Assembly: GCA_020637165.1 (NCBI GenBank)
Contig: JACJWN010000003.1
Coordinates: forward strand, 248,001 to 312,000
DNA from: Mycolicibacterium sp.
GTDB lineage: Bacteria; Actinomycetota; Actinomycetes; Mycobacteriales; Mycobacteriaceae
Reading direction: 5' to 3'
DNA length: 64,000 nucleotides
Shown here piece after piece: positions 16,862 to 24,699 of the stretch. Numbering within the stretch: the first letter of the stretch is position 1; each line of letters starts with the position of its first letter. The notes under the pieces were generated by a model. The model searched no databases. It saw only the letters and a list, made by a program, of their open reading frames with translations, and was not told the DNA's origin. The translations under genes and the position numbers were made by a program.

Positions 16862-18388
16862 ATGACCAGCCCGCAGCGCGTCGAGGTTTCCCCGGACCTG
16901 TCCGGACTGCCCGGCTTGCGGGCCTATCTCGAGTCCCTCGACACCGCTGAACGGACCCCGGCGTTATCCCGGCTGGCCTCGATGTCGTCGGCCGACCTGC
17001 GCAGCCTTGGCGTCAGCGAGGCCCAGTACACCGAACACGATGGCGACGTCGCCCCCGTCGACGGCGAGGTTCCCGAGGGCCTCAGCGGAACCCTCTACCG
17101 CAACGGCCCGGGACGCTGGGAGGACCACACCGGACGCCCGCTGCACCATCTGTTCGACGGCGACGGGATGATCTCGGCGTTCCGCATCGACAACGGGGCG
17201 GTCCGCTATCGCAACCGCTATGTGCGCACCCGGCATTACCGCGGCAAGGGCGCGACGAGGCACCTCGGTACCGATGCGGCCGGGGGCTGGATGGCCAATA
17301 TCGGCCGTTTCCCGCAGAACCTGGCCAACACCAATATCGTCGAACATGCTGGCCATCTCTATGCGCTCTGGGAGGGCGGACCACCCCACGAGATCAACCC
17401 GGAAACCCTGGAGACGTTGGGGGTACGCCGGTTTTCCGGCGAACTGCGCTGGGCCGGAACCTATTCGGCACACCCGTGTCTGTGCCCGAGCAGCGGGGAT
17501 ATGTACAACTTCGGCGTCGAGTTCATTCCGAACCCGCACCTCAGGGTCTACCGGACCAACCGCCGCGGAAGGCTGAAGCACTACCGGTCGGTGTCGCTGC
17601 CGTATGTGGCGATGGTGCACGACTTCGCAATCACCGAGCGCTATCTGGTGTTCCTGGTGTCGCCGATCATCCCCGATGGCATCCCGATCACGTTGGGGCT
17701 CAAATCCTTCGGTGACGGGATGACCTATCGGCCAGAGCGGGGCAGTTCGTTCCTCCTGATTCCGCGCGACGGCGGGAAGATCCGCCGGATCGAGCATGAG
17801 GCCGTTCTGCAATTCCATCTCAGCAACGCCTATGACGACCGGGGCGACGTCGTCGTCGATGTGATCACCTACGGCAACGGAGATCTGCTGGACTGCATCG
17901 CCCGGTTCCGGACCAGCCCGATGGACCGGGTCTCCTCGGAGTTCACCCGATTCCGTATCACCGCTGACAGTCGGGTACTCGCCGAACGACTTAGCGATGC
18001 GACCTGTGAATTCCCCCGGCATCACCCCGACAGGGAGGGACGGCCGCACCGCTTCGCCTACGTCAACACCAAGCAGAACCTGGGAACGCTCTACGACGGG
18101 ATCACCAAACTCGACCTGTCCGGCAACTCCGAGACGACGTACATCGCGCAAACACCGGGAAACAGCTTCTGCGAACCGGTCTTCACACCCCGGCCCGGCG
18201 CGGTCGACGAGGACGACGGATGGTTACTGTCCGTCGAGTACCAAGCCGATCGGCACACCTCACGGTTGGTGATCCTCGATGCCGCCGACCTGGCTCGGGG
18301 ACCGATCGCCACTTCCCAGTTGGATCAGCATGTGCCGCAGGGCTTCCACGGGAACTTCACTGCCCGCGAAGCGGTGAGCCGCGTCTAG
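16862..18388 (+). CDS. Carotenoid oxygenase (RPE65/CCO family)
   Basis: A 508-residue non-haem iron dioxygenase of the carotenoid cleavage / lignostilbene family. The iron ligands are four His spread over the seven blades: one in YSAHPCLC (about 201-208), MVHDFAITERYLVF (about 252-265), the EAVLQFHLSNAYDD region (about 312-325) and PQGFHGNF near the C-terminus (about 494-500). LYRNGPGRW and HLFDGDGMI at the N-terminus are also diagnostic. The enzyme splits a conjugated double bond of carotenoids or stilbenes to aldehydes. The substrate is unknown. It lies 21 bases after arcC and overlaps the oppositely oriented NiCoT gene by 4 bases at the stop codons. Confidence 0.88.
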   Translation: MTSPQRVEVSPDLSGLPGLRAYLESLDTAERTPALSRLASMSSADLRSLGVSEAQYTEHDGDVAPVDGEVPEGLSGTLYRNGPGRWEDHTGRPLHHLFDGDGMISAFRIDNGAVRYRNRYVRTRHYRGKGATRHLGTDAAGGWMANIGRFPQNLANTNIVEHAGHLYALWEGGPPHEINPETLETLGVRRFSGELRWAGTYSAHPCLCPSSGDMYNFGVEFIPNPHLRVYRTNRRGRLKHYRSVSLPYVAMVHDFAITERYLVFLVSPIIPDGIPITLGLKSFGDGMTYRPERGSSFLLIPRDGGKIRRIEHEAVLQFHLSNAYDDRGDVVVDVITYGNGDLLDCIARFRTSPMDRVSSEFTRFRITADSRVLAERLSDATCEFPRHHPDREGRPHRFAYVNTKQNLGTLYDGITKLDLSGNSETTYIAQTPGNSFCEPVFTPRPGAVDEDDGWLLSVEYQADRHTSRLVILDAADLARGPIATSQLDQHVPQGFHGNFTAREAVSRV

Positions 18389-19782
18389 GACTCGAGCCGG
18401 GCCCTGACGGTGACGAGGCGTCGTTGCAGATCATCTTCGTCGATGACCCCGTTGGCGAGCAGCGAGTGTGCCAGCGAGACCAACCGGTTCTCCGGAAAGG
18501 GCAGCCCGCCGCCGCCGAGGTTCGTTTCCAACCACTTCCCGGCACCGGGGGAGCGGTCCAACGCCCTGAGCAGTCCGTCGAGACTCGTCGTCCACGGCGG
18601 GAGGGGATCGTCGACCCCGTGCTGTTCAGCCACGGCGGGCCACACCTGCCGACGAGCGATGACCTCGTCGAGCACCGTGAATGTGCCGGGCGCATCGTCC
18701 GGCGGCGGCGTAGCCCAGCGCCGCTCCACACCGGCGAACCGCCAGTAAGCGATGGCACAGGACCAGGTCAGCACGAAGAGACCGACGATCACGAAACCGA
18801 AGTTGTTGAGGTCGATGGCACTGATCCGCTCGCTCAGCGGATCCGCTAAGCCTAGGTCGTCGTGCAAAACGCTCACCAGCTCGATCGTCCCGATGAGCAA
18901 GGCGACTGCGACCGACAAACCGGTGATTGTCAGGTTGTAGTAGATCTTGCGGACCGGGTGGGCGAACGCCCAGTCGTAGGCCGCGGTCATGAACAGTCCG
19001 TCGGCGGTGTCCATCACGGCCATCCCGGCGGCGAACAGAATCGGCAGGGTGAGCAACGCGTACCAGGGCAGTCCGGCGGCGGCACCGGTGCCCGCCAGCG
19101 CCAGCAGGGCGACTTCGGTGGCGGTGTCGAATCCAAGCCCGAACAACAGTCCGACACCGAACATGTGGACGGGTCGTCTGATGCGGCTCATAACCGGCCG
19201 AAGGATTCGCGCGAGGAATCCGCGGTTGTCCAGGTGTGCCGTCAACTCGTCTTCGGTGAACATTCCGCGGCGCATGGACCGGAAGACCCGCCAGATGCCC
19301 AGCAGGGCAACGATGTTGATAGCGGCGATCAGGTAGAGGAACAGCCCCGAGGACAGCGTGCCCGCGACGCCGAGGGCGTGCTTGGTACCCGAGTCGCCGT
19401 TGATCAGCTCACCGGCGACCTTGGTGGCGCCTACGACGAGCAGGGCTAACACCAGGACCATCATCGAGTGGCCCATGGCGAACCAGAAGCCGATAGATTT
19501 GGGTTTGGAGCCGTCAGCCGTGAGCTTGCGGGTGGTGTTGTCGATGGCCGCGATGTGATCGGCGTCGAAGGCGTGGCGCAGCCCGAAGGTGTAGGCGGTG
19601 AGGCCGAGTCCGATGCCGAAGACCTCGGTGCCGACGTGATAGTTCTGCGGCGCGATGAGCAGGATCAGGGTGCCGAATCCCACCAGGTGCAGAGCGCCCA
19701 CCGCGGAGGCGAGAGCACCGAACTCCCACCAGTCGCGACGGTTCCACGACCCGGTCAGGGCGGCGAATCTGGATGGTCGCAC
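18385..19782 (-). CDS. NiCoT nickel/cobalt permease fused to a hydratase-accessory-like domain
   Basis: A 465-residue two-part protein. Residues 1-355 are a HoxN/NhlF-type transporter with eight helices and the metal-selectivity signature RHAFDADHIAAIDN (about 68-81), a second motif FGLGFDTATEV (about 213-223) and AAGMAVMDTADG. Residues about 365-465 form a cytosolic domain that closely matches the separate accessory protein encoded just upstream: both share VLDE..ARRQ-WP, the NPLPPW/DPLPPW-TSLDGL block, LPFPE, LV-LAHSLLA-GVI-EDDL and RARLE. The likely role is cobalt uptake with direct delivery to the hydratase. The GTG at 19782 is the start; the gap to the accessory gene is 12 bases. Confidence 0.88.
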   Translation of the reverse strand: MRPSRFAALTGSWNRRDWWEFGALASAVGALHLVGFGTLILLIAPQNYHVGTEVFGIGLGLTAYTFGLRHAFDADHIAAIDNTTRKLTADGSKPKSIGFWFAMGHSMMVLVLALLVVGATKVAGELINGDSGTKHALGVAGTLSSGLFLYLIAAINIVALLGIWRVFRSMRRGMFTEDELTAHLDNRGFLARILRPVMSRIRRPVHMFGVGLLFGLGFDTATEVALLALAGTGAAAGLPWYALLTLPILFAAGMAVMDTADGLFMTAAYDWAFAHPVRKIYYNLTITGLSVAVALLIGTIELVSVLHDDLGLADPLSERISAIDLNNFGFVIVGLFVLTWSCAIAYWRFAGVERRWATPPPDDAPGTFTVLDEVIARRQVWPAVAEQHGVDDPLPPWTTSLDGLLRALDRSPGAGKWLETNLGGGGLPFPENRLVSLAHSLLANGVIDEDDLQRRLVTVRARLES

Positions 19783-19794
19783 GACTGGGGTCCG

Positions 19795-20166
19795 CTACTC
19801 CGCTTCCAGCCGCGCGCGAATGACCGCCAGCCGCTGCCGAAGATCGTCCTCATTGATGACCCCGCGAGCCAGCAGCGAGTGCGCCAAAGCGACGAGCTGG
19901 CTTTCCGGAAACGGCAGATCGGCGTACCGGGTGGCCGAGAGCTCGTCCTCCTCGTCCCGGCGTTGCTTGAAGGTGAAGTCCACCCCGGCGTCAGTCACAC
20001 AACTCTTATCCAGCACATCGCAAAGACCGTCGAGGCTGGTCTTCCACGGCGGCAAAGGGTTCTCGACGCCGTACTTCGCCGACATCACCGGCCAGGTCTG
20101 GCGACGCCCGGCGATCTCGTCGAGTACGCGGAACTCCCAGCCGGCGATGTCGTCCGGGCCGGTCAT
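19795..20166 (-). CDS. Nitrile hydratase / thiocyanate hydrolase accessory (activator) protein
   Basis: A 123-residue protein of the nitrile hydratase accessory type (activator related to the beta-subunit N-domain). Activators of this class help insert the metal into the alpha subunit. Motifs: EFRVLDEIAGRRQTWPV, PLPPWKTSLDGL, LPFPESQLVALAHSLLARG, and a C-terminal RQRLAVIRARLE helix. It contains an insert of about 30 charged residues (around 64-90) that its paralogue at the end of the NiCoT protein lacks. The start overlaps the alpha-subunit stop by four bases (ATGA), so it is translationally coupled. Confidence 0.8.
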   Translation of the reverse strand: MTGPDDIAGWEFRVLDEIAGRRQTWPVMSAKYGVENPLPPWKTSLDGLCDVLDKSCVTDAGVDFTFKQRRDEEDELSATRYADLPFPESQLVALAHSLLARGVINEDDLRQRLAVIRARLEAE

Positions 20167-20885
20167 TCGTCGATCGGGCGGACGGCCGGCCGCACCAGCG
20201 GAGTCACGTTCGTGGTCACCCCGGGCTTCGGCAGTGCCACGCCGATCAGGCAGTCACGGGTGATGATCTCCGCCAGTTGGTCCTCGGTCCAGCCCTCGGT
20301 ACCCTCCGGCCGCATCGGCATGACCATGAAGCGGTGCTTCTGGTTGGAGTCCTCCACCCGGACTTCCACACCCTCGGGCAGTTGCAGGCCGAACTCGGCG
20401 AGCACCTGCCGGGGCCAGCGCACGATCCGGCGCCGGTAGTTCGGCGTGCGGTACCACTCGGGGGAGTTGCCCAGGATCGGCCGCGGGTAGCACGAGCACA
20501 GCGCGCAGACGATCACGTGGTGCACCGTCGGGGTGTCCTCGAGGATCTTGAACGCGGTGAAATCGCTCGGGGTGCCGAATCCGGTCGGATCGAGCCAGTC
20601 GACACCGACAGCCTTGGAGGCCGCCACCGCGTCGGCCAGGGCCAGTTTCTTGAATTCGGGATCCAGCCAGGCCTTGGCCACCAGCCGCGCCGCCGGGGTT
20701 GGCCCGATCTGCTCGGCGTATTCGGTGAACACCCGGTGCTGCTCGGCGGTGAAAAGACCCTTCTCGATGCACAACTCGCGCAATGCGATCTCGAGAACCT
20801 CGAAGTCGGTGATCTCATCGACCATCGGTTTGACGGTGCGGATGTGGTCGCCGTCGATGCTGTGGTCGTGTCCGTGGTCAGACAT
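20163..20885 (-). CDS. Nitrile hydratase alpha / thiocyanate hydrolase gamma-type catalytic subunit
   Basis: A 240-residue metal-binding subunit. The metal claw is VCALCSCYPRPILG (about 123-136): three Cys and a Ser with main-chain nitrogens bind Co3+ or Fe3+, and the outer Cys pair becomes oxidised. Cobalt enzymes usually read VCTLCSC and iron enzymes VCSLCSC, so Ala at the second position is atypical. The His-rich N-terminus (SDHGHDHSIDGDH) is typical of thiocyanate-hydrolase-like members. Further family features are ALRELCIEKGLF, AAVSKAVGVDWLDP-like text and the SPEWYRTPNYRRRIVRWPR block. The ATG at 20885 is chosen; the frame is open to 21023 inside the beta gene. The reaction is hydration of nitrile or thiocyanate. 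Confidence 0.85.
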   Translation of the reverse strand: MSDHGHDHSIDGDHIRTVKPMVDEITDFEVLEIALRELCIEKGLFTAEQHRVFTEYAEQIGPTPAARLVAKAWLDPEFKKLALADAVAASKAVGVDWLDPTGFGTPSDFTAFKILEDTPTVHHVIVCALCSCYPRPILGNSPEWYRTPNYRRRIVRWPRQVLAEFGLQLPEGVEVRVEDSNQKHRFMVMPMRPEGTEGWTEDQLAEIITRDCLIGVALPKPGVTTNVTPLVRPAVRPIDE

Positions 20886-20911
20886 CGTCAGGAGCGGTTC
20901 CTTTCTGGCGG

Positions 20912-21748
20912 TCACACACCCTCGAGCCAGCGCTCGGGGATCTCGGTCTGCAGGGTGTCGTTGGACGGGCCGGTGTAGGCGTCCCAGAGTTCGGCCTGTT
21001 TGAACCGGACGATGTACATCCATTCCGGCGTGGCGTCCTCACGATCCCAGGTCTCGTCCTCGGGAGCCGGGGTCTCGTAGGCGACCTCGGCAATGACTCC
21101 CTCGGCACCGCGGCAGTACTCGGGCGTACGGGTGTAGAACATCGCCGGCAGTTCTTTCACCCGCACGCGATCGCCGGGCTTGAACCGTGCCCGGCCGGCC
21201 TGCCCGGCGAAGCGGTCAGGGTCACCCTTGCCCATCGCCTCGATGATGTGGCTGTTGCGCTTGACCTTTGACGGGTCACCCTCGCACTTGGGCGCGGCCT
21301 CGGGGGATCGGCCGTCGAGGCCTCCCACATAACGCTGCTGTACTTCAGCAAGGCGGTCGGTCAGTTCACCCCAGGTTATGTACTTCTTCTCGATCAGCAC
21401 GCGGCCGACCGACCACAACCAACGGCTGTAGTAGGGCAGACCGAGATAGATGGCTCGGCCGACATCGACGTTGCCCAGGCGGCGACGCTCCTCGGAAACC
21501 CAGATTCCGCCCCACGCGAGAACCTCGCAGAGCACGTAGGTCATCAGTTCCCACTGCTCTTCCTGCTTGTTCTCGTAGAGGTGGGGGAAGTCCAACTCGC
21601 CGCCCACGTCGTGGCTGGTCTTCAGGTAGGCGCGCCAGTGCGCGTGGGTGATCTCGTCGGGGGTGGGCCACTCGGGCACTTCGGGAAAGATCGTCTTGAG
21701 ACGGGACACCAGCGCCAACTGCGCCGCGCGCTCACCGGCAGTGCTCAA
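20912..21748 (-). CDS. Nitrile hydratase beta / fused thiocyanate hydrolase alpha-beta-like subunit
   Basis: A 278-residue non-metal subunit and first gene of a four-gene operon. The N-terminal part holds HAHWRAYLKTSHDVGG (about 37-52), EEQWELMTYVLCEVLAWGGI (about 63-82) and YLGLPYYSRWLWSVGRVLIE (about 97-116). The C-terminal part is the SH3-like barrel: RFKPGDRVRVKELPAMFYTRTPEYCRG (about 188-214) and WMYIVRFKQAELWDAY (about 247-262). In Thiobacillus thiocyanate hydrolase these halves are separate alpha and beta chains; here they are one polypeptide, as in nitrile hydratase. The N-terminal motifs look closer to thiocyanate hydrolase. The substrate remains unproven. Confidence 0.8.
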   Translation of the reverse strand: MSTAGERAAQLALVSRLKTIFPEVPEWPTPDEITHAHWRAYLKTSHDVGGELDFPHLYENKQEEQWELMTYVLCEVLAWGGIWVSEERRRLGNVDVGRAIYLGLPYYSRWLWSVGRVLIEKKYITWGELTDRLAEVQQRYVGGLDGRSPEAAPKCEGDPSKVKRNSHIIEAMGKGDPDRFAGQAGRARFKPGDRVRVKELPAMFYTRTPEYCRGAEGVIAEVAYETPAPEDETWDREDATPEWMYIVRFKQAELWDAYTGPSNDTLQTEIPERWLEGV

Positions 21749-21883
21749 TGAAGAACCCCCTATCTCGAGCGATCACTGCGGCGAACCTAACAGACCAGCC
21801 GCCGGATATCGGGGCGGATCGCGAGCGCCCATCCGCGGCCCTCGCCGAGACTTCCGCAGTCAGGCGGCCGGCACCGGGCGCCG

Positions 21884-22483
21884 CTAGGAAGCGTCGAGGA
21901 TCTTGATCGCGAAGACCAGGGTGTCGCCCGGCTCGATACCGGCCCGGGGCTGACCCTTGGGGTAGCCGTCGGCGGACGTCATGGCGACCGCGACGGTGGA
22001 CCCGACCTTCTGACCGGTGATGGCCTTCTGGAACCCGGGCACCACCCCGTCGAGGGGGAAGTCGACCGGCGCCCCGCGCTCGTAGCTGCTGTCGAAGACG
22101 TGTCCGTCGCGACCGTCGACGCCCATGTAACAGACCGACACGGTCGCCGTTGGGGCCACGATCGGCCCATCGCCTTCCGTGAGTGTCTGCACGGTCGTCT
22201 CACTGACGCTGAACGGTTCGGTGACTTTCACCATGGGGGCGGCGGCATCGGTGGAACCCGTGACCGCAACGCTGCCGGTCGCGCCGTCCAGCGTCCACTC
22301 CGGTTCGGTATCGCCCGCCGGCGCCGAGGTCGGGCAGGAACTGGACGGCGAAGCGGTCTCAGTGGAGGCCTTCTGCACAGAAGACTGGCTTACCGACGAG
22401 GAATCCTTGCCGGTACCGCATGCGGCGACGGGCAGGACGAGGGAAGCTGCGCAGGCCGCGAGTGCGACGCGAGAGTAGTTCAC
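21884..22483 (-). CDS. FKBP-type peptidyl-prolyl isomerase lipoprotein
   Basis: A 199-residue secreted lipoprotein. The GTG at 22483 opens a signal peptide ending with the lipobox VAAC (about residues 19-22), followed by a Ser/Thr-rich linker. The C-terminal half is an FKBP domain: TVSVCYMGVDGRDGHVFDSSYERG, VDFPLDGVVPGFQKAITGQKVGS and GIEPGDTLVFAIKIL. FKBPs isomerise X-Pro bonds; extracytoplasmic members assist folding of exported proteins. The frame is open upstream to 22549, but that start would bury the signal peptide. The gene stands alone. Confidence 0.87.
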   Translation of the reverse strand: MNYSRVALAACAASLVLPVAACGTGKDSSSVSQSSVQKASTETASPSSSCPTSAPAGDTEPEWTLDGATGSVAVTGSTDAAAPMVKVTEPFSVSETTVQTLTEGDGPIVAPTATVSVCYMGVDGRDGHVFDSSYERGAPVDFPLDGVVPGFQKAITGQKVGSTVAVAMTSADGYPKGQPRAGIEPGDTLVFAIKILDAS

Positions 22484-22746
22484 GGCGGACACGCTACATG
22501 CCCTGCCGATGGCATCGGGGAGGCGAGCAGCCACCTGCGGCAGTGCCATCCTGAAGGCTCCGCCTGTGGAGCGGTCCGAACTCGGGCGAACGTCCGCAAG
22601 GCAGTCCCATTATTCCGCTTGGGGCAATCTCCACTGGAGCCTCAATCAGCAATTCCTCGTTGTGCTGTGACGGACGGCACAAACGGGTAGCTTGACAGAG
22701 CGGCCACTAGGCCGCCAAGCCGCCTTCAGCTGAAGGAGGGCCGGTG

Positions 22747-24600
22747 ATGTACCGGGACATCTGTCATCTGAATCGCCGCGTGCAGCTGTTCGGACCGCTC
22801 TGTTTGGCACTCGGCCTTGAGGCGGCGATCGTGGCCGGCATCGGCCCACCCTCGGCGCACGCGGACGCGGGGGCCGAGTCCGACTCATCACGACCGGCTG
22901 AGAGAAGCGCTTCTCCGTCGGCCAAAGGGACCAGGTCCAGTCTTGGCAGACCGTCCCGGATCAGCACCAGCCGAAATCATCCAACCGCCCACAACGCGGC
23001 CGCGATCCCAGATAGCGAATCCTCACCAGGTCCTTCTCTGCCGCGAGTTCTCTTCCCGGATGCCGCCCCAAAGCCACCGGCGGCGCTGCCCGCGCTTCCC
23101 GAGTCCCCCCATCGCAACAGCCCGCCGACTCCTGCAGCAAGCGCATCAACCACTCCACCGGCTTCCGCTGAGCGACTGCAATTGCCAGAAGTTCCGGCAT
23201 ACGCACCTAGCATCACCCCAGCGATTGCGCCCGCCGTAGCGGTTGCTGCGCCGGGCAAAGCCATCATTGCCAGGGCTGCCAACCGAACCCCACCACTTGA
23301 AGCGAGTTCGACCGTCACAGTCGCATCCCCACCTGCTGCCAGCGCCAGCCTTGGAGCGGCCATCAGCGGTCTGCTGAGCTCGCTGTCGATTGCACTGTCC
23401 GGAGGACAGCCGACGGCACCCGCTGATGCTTCGGTAGCGCTGCTCTGGGCGGCGGGCCGCTCGGTTAGAACCTCACGGTCACAGACAAGCCCAGCCACGG
23501 AGAACGTCGTCAGCACTGCACCTGCCGCAAGTACCGATTCGACTCCAACGACGACCGTGGAAGCCGAGGACATGACGAGCTCGAGCGGTGTCCGGGTTGT
23601 GTTCGACCGCAAAGCCTCCAGCAGCTACGCTCTCGCGCTGAGCGGAAGCGGAACAGCCTCGACCACTGTGGCACTTGCCGAGTCGACGGCACTGACGATT
23701 CGAGTCAAATCCTCTCAAGGCGCGCCCGATATGACACTGTCTATCGACGGCGAGACCGTGACCACCCTCCTGGTCGAAGCACGGTCATATGCCGACTACA
23801 TGTTCGCCGGCAAGATCGCCGAGGGATCTCACGTCCTCACCATCTCCTCGTCCACGGCAACATCACAAAACACGCTCTACATCGACAGCTTGGCCACTTC
23901 GACCGGTCCGATCGTCGATGAGTTCCTCGGTAAGGCCGGCGCAGCTCCCGACCCCCGGTTCTGGACAGTCAGAAGCGGCACCGGTTTTGATTCCGGAGAG
24001 CAGAAATACGTGGCCAGGAAGGCTGTTCTCGACGGCCGGGGCCACCTGGTTCTCAAGGCGAAACGAACTCGGAACGGCACATACAAATCGGGGTGGGTCT
24101 GGACGAAGAATCACATCAGCTTCGGCTACGGCACAATCACGGCTCGGATCAAGATGCCCAGTGGACAGGGTCTATGGCCCGCTTTCTGGATGATGGGCGC
24201 CGACTCCGACACGGTTGGCTGGCCACAGTCGGGCGAGATCGATGTTGCCGAACTTCCGAGCACCACCACCACCATCTATTCGACGCTGCACGGCCCCATT
24301 GCGGGTGATAGCGGCACGCAACAAGACCAGATCATCGCCAACCTGCCCGATGTTTCGACCGGCTTCCACAACTATTGGGTCCGCCATCTGGAGGATGAGA
24401 TCACCTTCGGCTTCGATGATCTGACGCTCGGCACACTCACTCCGGATTCGCTCGAACCAGGGGAGACGTGGGTCTACAACCGCCCCATGTATGTCATCTT
24501 GAACCTGGGCGTCGGCGGCCCATGGGCGGGTGCACCCGACAGCACCACACGCTTCCCCGCCAAGATGATCGTTGACTATTTGCGCTGGGATGCCGCATAG
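22747..24600 (+). CDS. Secreted GH16 glucanase with CBM-like domain (ExDxxE type)
   Basis: A 617-residue exported glycoside hydrolase. A signal peptide (cleavage near SAHADAG, residue about 41) leads to a 230-residue Pro/Ala/Ser-rich, probably disordered region. From about 270 (TTTVEAEDM) a beta-sandwich carbohydrate-binding module of the CBM6/35 type is suggested. The GH16 domain begins near 395 (DEFLGKAGAAPDPRFWTV) and carries the catalytic motif GEIDVAEL (about 495-502), with the ExDxxE spacing of laminarinase-type members, after GLWPAFWMMG. It probably cuts beta-1,3-glucan or related glycans. The start is the ATG at 22747, 7 bases after AAGGAGG; GTG 22744 is an alternative. It is convergent with a second GH16 gene. 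Confidence 0.85.
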   Translation: MYRDICHLNRRVQLFGPLCLALGLEAAIVAGIGPPSAHADAGAESDSSRPAERSASPSAKGTRSSLGRPSRISTSRNHPTAHNAAAIPDSESSPGPSLPRVLFPDAAPKPPAALPALPESPHRNSPPTPAASASTTPPASAERLQLPEVPAYAPSITPAIAPAVAVAAPGKAIIARAANRTPPLEASSTVTVASPPAASASLGAAISGLLSSLSIALSGGQPTAPADASVALLWAAGRSVRTSRSQTSPATENVVSTAPAASTDSTPTTTVEAEDMTSSSGVRVVFDRKASSSYALALSGSGTASTTVALAESTALTIRVKSSQGAPDMTLSIDGETVTTLLVEARSYADYMFAGKIAEGSHVLTISSSTATSQNTLYIDSLATSTGPIVDEFLGKAGAAPDPRFWTVRSGTGFDSGEQKYVARKAVLDGRGHLVLKAKRTRNGTYKSGWVWTKNHISFGYGTITARIKMPSGQGLWPAFWMMGADSDTVGWPQSGEIDVAELPSTTTTIYSTLHGPIAGDSGTQQDQIIANLPDVSTGFHNYWVRHLEDEITFGFDDLTLGTLTPDSLEPGETWVYNRPMYVILNLGVGGPWAGAPDSTTRFPAKMIVDYLRWDAA

Positions 24601-24670
24601 CCTGGGACTGTCTGGGTGGTGCGAAGCGGCCGGAGATCTCAGGACTTGCCGCCGGCGAAAGCCTCAGACT

Positions 24671-24697
24671 CCCGGCGCGACAACAAACCGCGCCGGG
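24671..24697. terminator. Perfect 9-bp hairpin between two convergent GH16 genes
   Basis: CCCGGCGCG at 24671-24679 pairs with CGCGCCGGG at 24689-24697 around the loop ACAACAAAC. It ends 2 bases before the stop of the downstream minus-strand gene. No U-run follows on either strand; GC-rich stems without U-tracts are common mycobacterial terminator candidates. Confidence 0.6.
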
Positions 24698-24699
24698 CC

